From Aquisalimonas sp. 2447 (GTDB lineage: Bacteria > Pseudomonadota > Gammaproteobacteria > Nitrococcales > Aquisalimonadaceae), in NCBI RefSeq assembly GCF_012044895.1, contig NZ_CP050695.1, positions 898,501-962,500 of the forward strand: a stretch of 64,000 nt of DNA, given 5' to 3'. A model generated the notes under the pieces. That model ran no database searches and had not been told where the DNA came from. It saw nothing but the letters and a program-made list of their open reading frames with translations. Positions 8,531 through 18,124 of the stretch are shown in pieces (position 1 is the first letter of the stretch; every line of letters begins with the position of its first letter). The translations under genes and the position numbers were made by a program.

Positions 8531-10249
8531 CCCGCATAATTCATCGGCAGGGTAGAAAGAGGATGACGCAGCGCCGTAATCCCTTCAAAATCAGTGTTGT
8601 GACGACATTGATCAAGAGAGGGGACGCTGCGCCATGGGTGAAACGCTATCGCTGTTCGAGCCGTCGTTCAATGGCTCCGTGCGGGTGGAGACGCGCTCGG
8701 AGCGTCTCAGCGGCGATGCCGGTTTCCTGCTGTTGCGCGAAGTCCTCGATGAGACCGGCCTCATCGACCACCTCGTCGGGCGACTGCACGACCCGCGCTG
8801 CCCGGAGCGTGTCGTGCATTCACTCCCGGAGCTGCTGCGCGAGGCCGTTGCCATGATCGCCCAGGGCTGGGGTGATCAGAGTGACGCGCAACGGTTGCGC
8901 GACGACCCCTTGCTCGCCCTCGCCGGCAGTGACCGGCGTGGTATGGCTGCCGCCGGCAAGACGCTGGCTTCGCAGTCCACGTTCTCGCGGTTGCTGGACC
9001 TCCTCGCCCAGCCCGCCAACCAGGCGGTGATCGACACCGCGGCGCTGGAGCTTGCCTCGCGGCGGCGGGCCGCAGCCGGCGCACCGCCGGCGGCTGTGAT
9101 GACCGTCGATGTCGACGGCCTCCCGCTCACTGCCCACGGTGAACAGCCAGGCAGTGAGCACAACGGCCATGTCGGTGACCGGATCCACTACCCGCTGATC
9201 GCCTCGTGCGCCGAGACGGGCGACATGCTGGGCGGTCTGCTGCGCCCCGGCAACGCCGCCCCTGGCGCGCAGGCCGCAGCGTGGATCCCGCAGCTTGTCG
9301 CCACTCTGCGCGAGCGCGGCCTGGCCCGGCAGGTGTGCTGCCGGCTCGATGCCGGGTTCACCGATGGCGCCACCCTCGAGGCGCTGGACCAGGCCGGGAT
9401 CGGCTACCTGGGGCGGCTGCGCGATAATGCCGCGCTGGACCGCCACTTCGACCCGCACCGCCGGCGCGGACCGGGGCGCCCGGCCGAGCGGCCCCGGGAG
9501 TGGACCGAGGAGACCGTCTACGGGGCCGAGAGCTGGCAGCGCAAGCGCCGGGTGGTCATGGTCATCCAGGAGCACCCGGCGGAGCTCTTTCGCAGGTGTT
9601 TCTACATCGTCACCAACCTGCCCGCCTCGACCCACAGCGGCGAGCAGGTCCTGGCGCTGTACCGCCGCCGTGGCAAGGCCGAGGGGCACATGGGCGAGCT
9701 CAAGGACACCATCGGCACCTCGCTGCCGTGCACCTCGCGGGGACGGGCCAGTGAGGCCGAGGTCTTCGCCCGGGCGCAGGCGCTGCTGTCGCTGCGGCTG
9801 CTCGCCTATGAGCTGCTGCACGTGCTGCGCGCCCAGATGGAGGCGGCCACGGGACAGGGCTGGAGCCTGCGACGGCTGCGCGAGCGCGTGCTCAAGGCCG
9901 CAGCCCATGTGCAGTGTCATGCACGCCGGCTGCACATGATCCTGGAGCGTCGCGCCGCGACGCTGTGGCGCAAGCTCCTGGGGAGGCGTCACCGATGGCG
10001 ACTGGCCGCATGACGACGCACCGAAGCTGCCGACGACAACCACAACACCCCACTGGGAATCCCCGGTGACGGGCAGGCTCGTCTGCATCTCGGGAAACGG
10101 GCTCTCATAACGGCTCATGTGGCCAATGAGCGGGGTCGGTCAGGCCACTTCGGCACTACCCTGACCGCTGCCTCCCCCATCAACCTGCCCAGCGGCACCA
10201 TCTGGCACCGTGTGAGCATGACCTCACGCAGCCTCATGAATTACGCGGG
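8531..10249 (+). mobile_element. IS1380-family insertion sequence
   Basis: The ends form an imperfect inverted repeat: CCCGCATAATTCAT at 8531-8544 and ATGAATTACGCGGG at 10236-10249, 13 of 14 bases matching. The element is 1719 bp with one transposase gene. I see no clear target-site duplication (flanks GAAT and GTCA differ), so a deletion or recombination probably followed insertion. A second, solo right end of a related element lies at 19797-19969. Confidence 0.8.
8634..10013 (+). CDS. IS1380-family transposase
   Basis: A 459-residue transposase. The N-terminal region (LSGDAGFLLLREVLDETGL, then ELLREAVAMIAQGWGDQSDA) and the central TVDVDGLPLTAHG, with its catalytic-type Asp residues, match the IS1380 DDE family. 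A late stretch, YRRRGKAEGHMGELKDTIG, carries the expected downstream Glu. Length is normal (IS1380 transposases are about 450-480 residues). The ORF is uninterrupted, so the element could still be mobile. The start at 8634 gives the family-typical N-terminus. Confidence 0.9.
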   Translation: MGETLSLFEPSFNGSVRVETRSERLSGDAGFLLLREVLDETGLIDHLVGRLHDPRCPERVVHSLPELLREAVAMIAQGWGDQSDAQRLRDDPLLALAGSDRRGMAAAGKTLASQSTFSRLLDLLAQPANQAVIDTAALELASRRRAAAGAPPAAVMTVDVDGLPLTAHGEQPGSEHNGHVGDRIHYPLIASCAETGDMLGGLLRPGNAAPGAQAAAWIPQLVATLRERGLARQVCCRLDAGFTDGATLEALDQAGIGYLGRLRDNAALDRHFDPHRRRGPGRPAERPREWTEETVYGAESWQRKRRVVMVIQEHPAELFRRCFYIVTNLPASTHSGEQVLALYRRRGKAEGHMGELKDTIGTSLPCTSRGRASEAEVFARAQALLSLRLLAYELLHVLRAQMEAATGQGWSLRRLRERVLKAAAHVQCHARRLHMILERRAATLWRKLLGRRHRWRLAA

Positions 10250-10417
10250 GTCATGTCCGTGATGACGCAGATCAGGAACGGCAAACAAACTTGAGCGACG
10301 TCATCAGGCGGAATCGTGCGGTCACGCGGCTTGCAAGGAAGCCCTCCTCAAATTAGCTTTCCTGAGGCCGACCTTCACCGCCCCTGGGAGGGAATGAAGA
10401 GCCCCGGTGCACACACA

Positions 10418-10693
10418 TCAAATGGGCTCGCGCTCACTATCCTCGGCGAGGTCGTCGCGCAGTTCCTCAATGGACGGGAAATCCTCTATGCAAGGTAGAT
10501 CATCCCAGCCACCCCAAAGCGGTCGCGAAGAACCATGCCAGCCCTCCCCTAGCCTCTCGCGGATAACAGTAGCGATCCGTTCGCCTTCCGATAGGTTCTC
10601 GATTCGTGCCTTGGCACGGAGCTGTGAATCCAGCCCCTTCCCGCGCAAGGTGCCAGCTGCCGCATAACCGCTGTATGCTTGCCGACTTTGCAT
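10418..10693 (-). CDS. Small hypothetical protein, uncertain
   Basis: An open frame of about 91 residues whose C-terminal half looks protein-like: ENLSEGERIATVIRERLGEG followed by an acidic tail, SIEELRDDLAEDSEREPI. I do not recognise the family. The N-terminal half is low in structure, and the ATG at 10693 has no strong ribosome site; upstream in-frame starts exist up to 10825 but would overlap the MFS gene on the other strand. It could be a small acidic regulator or a chance frame. It sits between IS1380 and the divergent MFS gene. Confidence 0.35.
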   Translation of the reverse strand: MQSRQAYSGYAAAGTLRGKGLDSQLRAKARIENLSEGERIATVIRERLGEGWHGSSRPLWGGWDDLPCIEDFPSIEELRDDLAEDSEREPI

Positions 10694-10729
10694 GGCTTCG
10701 TACGGACACCCCTGACGAGTAGTCGATCC

Positions 10730-12034
10730 ATGACCCGAAATGACTTCAGCCAGCCACCCCCATTGCGGCTCGCATGGTTTATCTGGGCGCTTGGCGCAGC
10801 GCTCTATTTCGCTGGCTTTTTCCACCGGGTCGCTCCTGGGGTCATTACCGACGAACTGATGCGCGATTTCGGCCTGGGCGCAGCGGGATTGGGAGGCCTG
10901 TCGGCCTTCTACTTCTACACGTACGTTGCCATGCAGGTACCAACCGGCATCCTGGCAGATCGTCTAGGGCCGCGACCGCTACTGGGCTGGGGTGCCCTCA
11001 TTGCTTCCGTTGGCGCGATTATGTTCGCTCTCGCGCCCGGTTTCGCGATGGCGGCTGCCGGCCGCGCTCTGATCGGTGCCTCCGTGGCGGTGGCGTTTGT
11101 ATGCATGCTCAAGCTAGCGGCTCACTGGCTCGATGCGCGCCGCTTCGCTCTGGCCAGCGGCATGGCCCTTTGCGTAGGGATGATTGGGGCGGTATCCGCT
11201 GGTGTGCCCCTGCGCCTGGGGGTGGATGCATTCGGCTGGCGGCCAGTGATGATCGCCATTGCCGGGGCGACGCTGGTGATCGCCGTGCTCATCGCATGGT
11301 TCGTCCGTGAGGATCCGAATGCCTACGGCTATCAAAGCCACGCCCCCACCGATGCCCAGCCACCCAAGAGCGAAGGAATCCTGCGGGGGATTCTGAACGT
11401 CTTCCGTTACCGGAACTCCTGGCTCCTGGTCGTCATTCCCGGCGGCGTGGTCGGCCCCCTTCTCACATTCGCCGGCCTGTGGGGCGTTCCTTTCCTCACC
11501 AAGCACTACGGAATGTCGGCCAACGAGGCAGCCGTTTACACATCGGTATTGCTGCTGGCCTGGGCTGCAGGGGGGCCCGCATTCGGCGCCCTTGCCGACC
11601 ACCTGCAACGACGCAAAAGCGTCTATCTGGCTGGCGTCATCACGCTACTGGCCGGTTGGCTGCTGGTCATCCATATCCCCGATCTGCCGCGTGCGCTGCT
11701 ACTCGGCCTGTTGATCGTGATCGGGCTGGCGTCCGGGGCAATGATCGTCTCCTTCGCCTTCGGCAAGGAGTCGGTGCCTCCACACCTCGCCGGCACGAGC
11801 GCCGGGCTCATCAACATGGGCGTCATGGTCGGACCCATGATCCTGCAACCGTTGGTTGGCCGGATGCTGGAACGCGCCTGGGACGGCAGCAGGATCGACG
11901 GCACACCCGTCTACGCACTTGCCACCTACCAGTGGGCTTTCACCGCGATGCTGGTCTGGACGGCCGCTTCCGTCGTCCTGCTCGCATTCACCCGGGAAAC
12001 CTACGGTCACCAGCAGCGCGCCGACGCGGTGTGA
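10730..12034 (+). CDS. MFS transporter
   Basis: A 434-residue major facilitator with twelve predicted membrane segments. The loop 2-3 signature appears as ADRLGPRPLL, and the counterpart in the second half is LADHLQRRKS. Family members of this type (nitrate/nitrite or ACS-like) move small anions or organic acids with protons; the substrate cannot be read from sequence. I chose the ATG at 10730, giving MTRNDFSQPPPLRLAWFIWA, over an upstream in-frame ATG at 10679. It lies 109 bases before the YdiJ-TRAP operon but is separated from it by that operon's own promoter. Confidence 0.85.
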   Translation: MTRNDFSQPPPLRLAWFIWALGAALYFAGFFHRVAPGVITDELMRDFGLGAAGLGGLSAFYFYTYVAMQVPTGILADRLGPRPLLGWGALIASVGAIMFALAPGFAMAAAGRALIGASVAVAFVCMLKLAAHWLDARRFALASGMALCVGMIGAVSAGVPLRLGVDAFGWRPVMIAIAGATLVIAVLIAWFVREDPNAYGYQSHAPTDAQPPKSEGILRGILNVFRYRNSWLLVVIPGGVVGPLLTFAGLWGVPFLTKHYGMSANEAAVYTSVLLLAWAAGGPAFGALADHLQRRKSVYLAGVITLLAGWLLVIHIPDLPRALLLGLLIVIGLASGAMIVSFAFGKESVPPHLAGTSAGLINMGVMVGPMILQPLVGRMLERAWDGSRIDGTPVYALATYQWAFTAMLVWTAASVVLLAFTRETYGHQQRADAV

Positions 12035-12069
12035 GCGGCGCCGGACTCACCCTGACTGCGATGACACTG

Positions 12070-12106
12070 TTGCTTGCGGACGAAGGTCTGCTATGTTGTC
12101 TGACAA
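12070..12106 (+). promoter_or_regulatory. Promoter with FCD-GntR-type operator upstream of the ydiJ-TRAP operon
   Basis: A sigma-70-like promoter, TTGCTT at 12070-12075 and TATGTT at 12092-12097 with a 16-base spacer, is overlapped on its downstream side by the perfect palindrome TTGTC-T-GACAA at 12096-12106. This is the type of half-site used by FadR/FCD GntR repressors. A GntR gene of that family lies in the operon at 18125-18856, so autoregulation and repression in the absence of substrate are likely. Confidence 0.7.
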
Positions 12107-12142
12107 ATAACAGTGACTGGCACGACCTGAACCGGTGGCTCC

Positions 12143-15100
12143 GTGATCCTACCCCCGACAACACCGAAGAGCGAAAACCGCAGCGCTGCGCGGGTGTTTG
12201 CCGATGCGCTCCGGGAGGAGGCATTCACCGGTGAGATCTCAACCGAGGTCTCGTCACGCCTTCTTGCGGCCACCGACAACAGCATCTACCAGATCATGCC
12301 TGCGCTCGTGGTCTTCCCTCGGGACGGCGACGATCTTGACCGCATCGCTGCGGTGGCAGCGAGACCTGAACACCACACCATACGGTTTTCACCCCGCGGC
12401 GGCGGCACCGGCACCAATGGCCAATCACTGACCGAGCACGTCGTCATTGACACAAGTCGTCATACAAATCGGATTCTTTCGATCGAGCTAGAGCGTCTCA
12501 GAGCCACCGTTGAGCCCGGGGTGGTCCTCGCACAGCTCAACAGTGCACTGGAAGACGCTGACCTGTTCTTTCCTCCCTCTACTTCAACCGCCACCCGCGT
12601 CACCATCGGCGGCATGGTCGGCACTGACGCCTGTGGAAAAGGGTCTCGCGTCTACGGGCGCACTGGCGACTACATCGAATCCCTGGAATTGCTGCTACCC
12701 GATGGCCGCCAGATCACCTGTCGTCGCTACAGCGCCGAGGAACTCGATACCAGCCCAGACAACGCGAGCCTCGCCCTTGCTCGCGAGGTAAGGAACATTC
12801 TGCAAGGCGCAGAGACCGGCATTCGCACCCAGTTCCCGAAACTCAGCCGGTCTCTGACGGGTTACAACCTACGGGAAGCCCTCGGGCACGATGGCTCTAT
12901 TGACCTCGCCCGTCTTGTTACCGGAGCAGAAGGAACGTTGGGGCTCGTGCGCTCGATCACGGTTCGCCTCGAGCACAGGCCACAGCACAAGGCGGTCGTT
13001 GTAATTCGGTACCACAATTTCGATGAGGCATTGCGCGATGCCCAGTGGCTTCTTGAATCGGATCCCACAGCGATCGAGACACTCGATCATCGGCTTTATG
13101 GGCTGGCAAAGCGAGACGAGGGCTGGCATCTGGTGGCCGATGCCATGCAGGCCGACGATGCCGACAACCACGCTGTGACAACGAACTTTGTCGAGATCAG
13201 TGCCAGCACCAGCGGCGAGCTGGAAACCCGCCTACAGGAACTCGCGGAGAGATTGCGCGAGCGCGGAAGCAGTCACTCCATTACACGTGACCCGGTGCAG
13301 ATGGCAGAGCTGTGGAATATTCGCTCGCGCAGTGTGGGCATGCTTGGTCGCACCAGCGACACTCGCAAACCGATCCCTTTCGTCGAGGACACGGTTGTCC
13401 CGCCGGAGCATCTCGCAGACTACATCCGCGAATTTTGTGCGTTGCTGGATGATCATGGCGTCGACTACGCGATGTTCGGACACGTGGACGTGGGTTGCCT
13501 GCACGTCCGTCCCGCCCTGGACATGGCTTCCCCGGACGATGCCCGGCTGGTCCGCAGCATCAGTGACGAGGTTGTCGCCCTGGTAAAGCGTTACCGCGGG
13601 CTGCTGTGGGGCGAACACGGCAAGGGGTTCCGGGGCGAGTACACTCGGGAATTCTTCGGGGAATCCCTCTATCCCGTGCTCGGTCGGATCAAAGCCGCGT
13701 TTGACCCCAACAACAGAATGAACCCGGGCAAAATCGTCGACCCCATCGCCGGAGCCCAAGGGGTCATTGAGATCGACCAGGCACCGCTTCGCGGGGAACG
13801 TGATGCCCGCATCGGCGGAACCACGCGATTGGCGTGGAACGACGCCATCGCCTGCAACGGGAACGGGGTGTGTTTCGATTGGTCCTTTGCGAACACGATC
13901 TGCCCCAGCTACAAGGTGACACGCGACCGGGTCCACTCCCCGAAAGGCCGTGCGACGCTCCTGCGCGAGTGGCTCAAGCAACTCGCCGACAACGACCTGA
14001 CCCCGTCGGCAATCCCCTCTCGCCGCCCGCGCCGTCGACGCGCATCGCACCAGGAAGATTTCTCGCATGAAGTGTTCGATGCCATGTCGGGTTGCCTGGG
14101 GTGCAAGGCCTGCGCAACCCAGTGTCCGGTCCATGTCGATATCCCGGAGATGCGATCGCGTTTCCTGGAGGCCTATCATCGCGTCTACCGGCGGCCGTTG
14201 CGCGACTATGCTCTCGCAGGGACGGAGCTCGCTGCCCCTTGGCTTGGTCGTGCGCCGGCGCTCGGTCGGGTCATGCTGCGCAACAGAGGTGTACAGCGCT
14301 GTCTGAAGGCCTTCGGAATCAGCGATGCTCCTGCGCCGGCTTCGCCCGGGGGACTTGTCGTCGCGAAGCAGCACGGCTATCAGGTAGCCAGGTCCTGGCA
14401 ACAGGCCAAAGCACGACTCGCATCCTCCGGGAGTTGCGTTGCGCTGCTACCGGATGCCTTCACTGCCTACTACGAAAACGAGACACTGCCTGCGGTGTGC
14501 CGCCTCGTGGAGGCCAACGGGTATGAGCCTGTGGTGCTCCCCTATCGGCCGTCGGGGAAGGCCCTGCACGTCCACGGTTTCATGGACGGATTCCGAGGGA
14601 CTGCCGGGAAACTGGTCAGCGCGCTGGAATCGGTGCTGGAGACTCACCGCCCCGTGGTGGCCATCGAAGCCAGTGTCGGGTTATTCCTGCGGGACGAGTG
14701 CCGCGGGGTAACCACCGGCAAACGCCCTCTGCCCATCTGGCTCTTACCGGAGTGGCTCGCCCGGCACAGTGCAGCGTCGGCGCCGACCACCACCGCCCTC
14801 AGCGACAGCCCTTATCACCTGTTCCTCCACTGCACGGAGAAAACGGCAGTGCCCGCCGTGGGCAACCTTTGGGCGGAGGCCTTCCAGCAGGCAGGGCTTC
14901 CGATGCAAACCGTGAACAGCGGCTGCTGCGGCATGGCCGGCGCGTACGGTCACCAGAGCGAACACTACGAGCGCTCACACGCGCTCTACAACGCCAGTTG
15001 GGCGCCAACCGTCAACCAGCAACACCCAGACCGGATTCTGGCCACAGGCTTTTCCTGCCGATCTCAAACCGAACGATTCGGGGGCATACGACCACGCCAC

Positions 15101-15196
15101 CCGGCGGTTGCCCTCGCCGATGCTTTCAAGGAGAACGCGGGGCGCGCTCCCGCCGCGAATAAGCGAAATGCCAGGGACCATGCGGCCAGCGGCTGA
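12143..15196 (+). CDS. ydiJ: YdiJ-type FAD/Fe-S D-2-hydroxyacid dehydrogenase
   Basis: A 1017-residue fusion with the same architecture and nearly the same length as E. coli YdiJ (1018), which oxidises D-2-hydroxyglutarate. The FAD-binding FAD_binding_4 domain includes PRGGGTGTNGQSLTEHVVID, followed by the FAD-oxidase C domain. A ferredoxin-like section has CLGCKACATQCPVHVDIPEM, and the C-terminal CCG-type domain contains SGCCGMAGAYGH. Electrons should pass from the 2-hydroxyacid via FAD and Fe-S to the quinone pool or a carrier. The GTG start at 12143 gives the conserved N-terminus with TDNSIYQIMPALVVFPR. It is the first gene of an operon with a TRAP transporter, suggesting import and oxidation of a D-2-hydroxyacid or related acid. 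Confidence 0.9.
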   Translation: MILPPTTPKSENRSAARVFADALREEAFTGEISTEVSSRLLAATDNSIYQIMPALVVFPRDGDDLDRIAAVAARPEHHTIRFSPRGGGTGTNGQSLTEHVVIDTSRHTNRILSIELERLRATVEPGVVLAQLNSALEDADLFFPPSTSTATRVTIGGMVGTDACGKGSRVYGRTGDYIESLELLLPDGRQITCRRYSAEELDTSPDNASLALAREVRNILQGAETGIRTQFPKLSRSLTGYNLREALGHDGSIDLARLVTGAEGTLGLVRSITVRLEHRPQHKAVVVIRYHNFDEALRDAQWLLESDPTAIETLDHRLYGLAKRDEGWHLVADAMQADDADNHAVTTNFVEISASTSGELETRLQELAERLRERGSSHSITRDPVQMAELWNIRSRSVGMLGRTSDTRKPIPFVEDTVVPPEHLADYIREFCALLDDHGVDYAMFGHVDVGCLHVRPALDMASPDDARLVRSISDEVVALVKRYRGLLWGEHGKGFRGEYTREFFGESLYPVLGRIKAAFDPNNRMNPGKIVDPIAGAQGVIEIDQAPLRGERDARIGGTTRLAWNDAIACNGNGVCFDWSFANTICPSYKVTRDRVHSPKGRATLLREWLKQLADNDLTPSAIPSRRPRRRRASHQEDFSHEVFDAMSGCLGCKACATQCPVHVDIPEMRSRFLEAYHRVYRRPLRDYALAGTELAAPWLGRAPALGRVMLRNRGVQRCLKAFGISDAPAPASPGGLVVAKQHGYQVARSWQQAKARLASSGSCVALLPDAFTAYYENETLPAVCRLVEANGYEPVVLPYRPSGKALHVHGFMDGFRGTAGKLVSALESVLETHRPVVAIEASVGLFLRDECRGVTTGKRPLPIWLLPEWLARHSAASAPTTTALSDSPYHLFLHCTEKTAVPAVGNLWAEAFQQAGLPMQTVNSGCCGMAGAYGHQSEHYERSHALYNASWAPTVNQQHPDRILATGFSCRSQTERFGGIRPRHPAVALADAFKENAGRAPAANKRNARDHAASG

Positions 15197-15260
15197 AGTA
15201 GCCGCCGGACCGTGGCCGTTCAAAATACGATGACATAATCGAAAGTGAGGAGGCTCAATC

Positions 15261-16250
15261 ATGCGGTTCACAACATCAATTCTTGCCAGCGCCACTGCAG
15301 CCGCTCTGCTTGCAGCAACGGCCGCGAATGCGCAGACCACGCTGCGGCTGGGATGGACGACGTCTGACAGCGAAACGGATCCCTACGCCATTGCCGCACG
15401 CTATTTTGCCGAAGAACTGGAGAACGAAGCCCCGGGCGCATTCGATGTGCGCTACTTCCCGAGCAATGAACTCGGAGACGAATCCGAAATGCTGCAAGGC
15501 ATGCAACTCGGAACACTCGATGCTGGGGTCATTACCGGCACCCAGATTGCAACCGTCTCCTCTGCCTTTCAGTTGAACGATCTGCCGTTCCTCTATGAGG
15601 ACAACGCCCAGGCACAGCGTGTTCTGGACGGTGAAGTCGGCGAGACGATGCTTGCCAGCCTCGAGCCCGAAGGCATCGTGGGCCTGGGGTTTGCCGAGGC
15701 CGGCTTCCGGCACACGATTAACAATCGTGGCCCGATATATAGCCCGGACGACATCAGCGGGCTGCGCATGCGGGTACAACCCAGCGATCTCTTCATCGAC
15801 AGCTTCCGGGCCATCGGCGCAAACCCGGTGCCCATGGCGTGGAGCGATGTCTTTACCGCGGTACAGCAGGGAACCGTTGATGGGCTCGAGATCCCGCTTG
15901 CTGTGATCTATGCCAACAACTACCCGGACGTGACGGACTATCTCTCACTCACCAGCCACAGCTACAACGCGCTCGGGCTGCTCGTCTCCAAACAGACCTA
16001 TGACGGGTTGAGCGAAGAGCATCAGGAAGCGATGCAGACCGCCGCACGAAGCGCCATTGAACGCCAGCGCCAGACAGTGGCGGAAAATAACGATCAAATC
16101 GCCCAGAACATCGAAGATGCGGGCATGGAAATCAACGAAATCGATGACGTCGAAGCCTTCCGCGCTCTGGTCGAGGGTGTCTACGACGAATACCGCGATG
16201 CAATCGGCGGTGACCTGCTCGATATGGCACTGGAACAGGTCTCCGAGTGA
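15261..16250 (+). CDS. dctP: TRAP transporter substrate-binding protein DctP
   Basis: A 329-residue periplasmic binding protein with a signal peptide ending at ANA-QTTLRLGW. The DctP fold is clear: the stretch GLRMRVQPSDLFIDSF contains the conserved Arg that binds a carboxylate, followed by WSDVFTAVQQGTVDGLEIPL. It should capture a carboxylic acid in the periplasm and deliver it to DctQM. A GAGGAGG ribosome site precedes the ATG. It lies 64 bases after the YdiJ-type gene and is followed by a hairpin before dctQ, as is common where the binding protein must be made in excess. Confidence 0.93.
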   Translation: MRFTTSILASATAAALLAATAANAQTTLRLGWTTSDSETDPYAIAARYFAEELENEAPGAFDVRYFPSNELGDESEMLQGMQLGTLDAGVITGTQIATVSSAFQLNDLPFLYEDNAQAQRVLDGEVGETMLASLEPEGIVGLGFAEAGFRHTINNRGPIYSPDDISGLRMRVQPSDLFIDSFRAIGANPVPMAWSDVFTAVQQGTVDGLEIPLAVIYANNYPDVTDYLSLTSHSYNALGLLVSKQTYDGLSEEHQEAMQTAARSAIERQRQTVAENNDQIAQNIEDAGMEINEIDDVEAFRALVEGVYDEYRDAIGGDLLDMALEQVSE

Positions 16251-16255
16251 TCATG

Positions 16256-16290
16256 CTCCCCACGGCTTCGGTGCGCCGGGGCCGTGGGAG
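16256..16290 (+). promoter_or_regulatory. Intercistronic hairpin between dctP and dctQ
   Basis: CTCCCCACGGC at 16256-16266 pairs with GCCGTGGGAG at 16281-16290 with one bulged C, followed by TTTG. It may stabilise dctP mRNA or partly stop transcription, giving more DctP than DctQM. Confidence 0.55.
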
Positions 16291-16327
16291 TTTGTAGTCC
16301 GCCGCCGTGCAAAGGAGAGATCCTGAC

Positions 16328-16834
16328 ATGCTGCGCCGTGGCCTGGAAGCCATCAGCCGCTGGAGCGCCAACGTCACCGCTGTGGTCGCCTGCATAACGG
16401 GCATCACCATGGTGATCACGCTTCTCGTCGGAATCTTCTTTCGTTACGTCATGCAGGCCTCGCTCTCCTGGCCGGAAGAGGTCGCGCTGCTAACTTTCAC
16501 ATGGACAGTTTTCCTAACCGCCAGTCTCGGCGTGCGTGAGGATTTCCACGTGCGGGTCACGCTGTTGCGTGACGCCCTCCCCAACAACGCAGCCATCTGG
16601 CTTGAGCGCCTCCTGCTCGTTGGTATCGGCGGATTCGCGCTCGCCATGTTCTGGTACGGCTGGGAGTTTGCCGAGTTCACGCAACGCCAGGTTTCGCCGG
16701 CCATCCGCTACCCACTCTGGATCCGTAACGCCGCTGTCCCAGTAGCGGGAGCTCTAATGCTCCTTCATGTGGCCGCTCGACTCTCGAGGCCGGCCTGGCA
16801 CCGCCCCGACGCGAACGTGGAGACGTCGCTATGA
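16328..16834 (+). CDS. dctQ: TRAP transporter small membrane subunit DctQ
   Basis: A 168-residue protein with four membrane segments. The conserved DctQ core appears as SWPEEVALLTFTWTVFLTAS, followed by the GVREDFHVRVTLL segment. It pairs with DctM to form the membrane part of the transporter. The ATG at 16328 has AAGGAGAG placed correctly upstream; an in-frame ATG at 16307 lies before that site and is unlikely. Its 3' end overlaps dctM by four bases. Confidence 0.92.
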   Translation: MLRRGLEAISRWSANVTAVVACITGITMVITLLVGIFFRYVMQASLSWPEEVALLTFTWTVFLTASLGVREDFHVRVTLLRDALPNNAAIWLERLLLVGIGGFALAMFWYGWEFAEFTQRQVSPAIRYPLWIRNAAVPVAGALMLLHVAARLSRPAWHRPDANVETSL

Positions 16835-18111
16835 GCATGGTGGCCATCGTGATGGTCGTCGGCCTGCTATTGCTTCTCGCGATCGGAATGCCGATTGCTT
16901 TTACTCTGGGGATACTCGCACTGACAGGCCTCTTCCTGACAGATACGAATCCGCTCATCCTGGGCCAGCGCCTGGTCGCTGGAACCAACGTCAACAGCCT
17001 GCTCGCGATCCCGGGGTTCATCCTGGCCGGAGACCTAATGAGTTCCGGTGGGCTTTCACGACGGCTCGTCAAGATCGCATCGACCATCATCGGGCATCTG
17101 TCCGGCGGGCTGAGCATGGCAACCGTTGGTGCGGGCACATTCTTCGGGGCGATCTCGGGTTCGGCTCCGGCAACGACCGCGGCGATCGGCTCCGTCATGA
17201 CCGACGAATTGGAGAAACGCGGCTATGAACGGGGCTATGCAGCAGCGCTCGCAACGGCCGTTGGACCACTGGGACAGATGATTCCTCCCTCGATTCCCAT
17301 GATTATCTGGGGAGTTCTTTCGGAAGAATCCATCGCCAGACTTTTCCTTGCCGGCGTCGTTCCGGGCTTGATCGCGGCAAGCGGTTTTCTGGTCGTCAGC
17401 TACATCTATGCACGAGTCCATGGGGTGCCTCGTGTAGAACGCGCCACGGTTGGCGATATCGCCCTCGCGCTGCGGCAGGGTGTTTGGGCACTCCTTGCTC
17501 CCATCGTCATTCTCGGGGGCATTTACGGCGGCGTGTTTACGCCGACCGAGGCGGCTATGGTTGGCGCGCTGTACAGTTTCATCGTGGGTGTGTTCATCTA
17601 CCGAGAGATCGGGTGGCGGGAACTCCCCGGGATTCTGCTTCGCTCCCTGCGCACAAGTGCCATGATCATGTTCATCATCGCGACTGCGTATGCCTTCGCG
17701 TGGGTCATCGCGAACGAGCAGATTCCCGCTCAACTGGCTGCCAGCATGCTCGCCATCACGGACAATCCGCTCCTTCTTCTGCTGCTTCTGAACATTATGT
17801 TGCTTCTGCTTGGGGCCGTGATGGACAACATCTCGGCGATGGTCATACTGAGCAGCGTGCTCATGGCCGTAGGCGCCCAAATCGGACTCGACCCGATCCA
17901 GCTCGGCGCGATGGTGGTCATTAACTTCGCCGTGGGTATGGTGACCCCTCCTCTCGGCTACTCCATCTTCGTCGGAGCGTCCATAAGTGGGTTGCGTATC
18001 GAGACCGTCGCCCGTCACCTTTGGCCATTTCTCCTCGTCCTCCTGGCGGTCATCGCCATCGTTGCATACGTGCCGTGGGTCACCCTGTGGCTACCGGGCT
18101 TGTGGGATTGA
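16831..18111 (+). CDS. dctM: TRAP transporter large membrane subunit DctM
   Basis: A 426-residue, twelve-segment permease, the sodium-coupled translocating subunit of a TRAP transporter. Family stretches are present: FFGAISGSAPATTAAIGSVM in the first half, GIYGGVFTPTEAAMVGALYS in the middle, and INFAVGMVTPPLGYSIFVGA near the end. The start overlaps dctQ (ATGA type), so translation is coupled. Length is normal for the family. Confidence 0.94.
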   Translation: MSMVAIVMVVGLLLLLAIGMPIAFTLGILALTGLFLTDTNPLILGQRLVAGTNVNSLLAIPGFILAGDLMSSGGLSRRLVKIASTIIGHLSGGLSMATVGAGTFFGAISGSAPATTAAIGSVMTDELEKRGYERGYAAALATAVGPLGQMIPPSIPMIIWGVLSEESIARLFLAGVVPGLIAASGFLVVSYIYARVHGVPRVERATVGDIALALRQGVWALLAPIVILGGIYGGVFTPTEAAMVGALYSFIVGVFIYREIGWRELPGILLRSLRTSAMIMFIIATAYAFAWVIANEQIPAQLAASMLAITDNPLLLLLLLNIMLLLLGAVMDNISAMVILSSVLMAVGAQIGLDPIQLGAMVVINFAVGMVTPPLGYSIFVGASISGLRIETVARHLWPFLLVLLAVIAIVAYVPWVTLWLPGLWD

Positions 18112-18124
18112 GTGAGGGTTACGC

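Noticed and set aside
8531-10249. Target-site duplication of IS1380
   Set aside because: Flanking bases do not match on either side.
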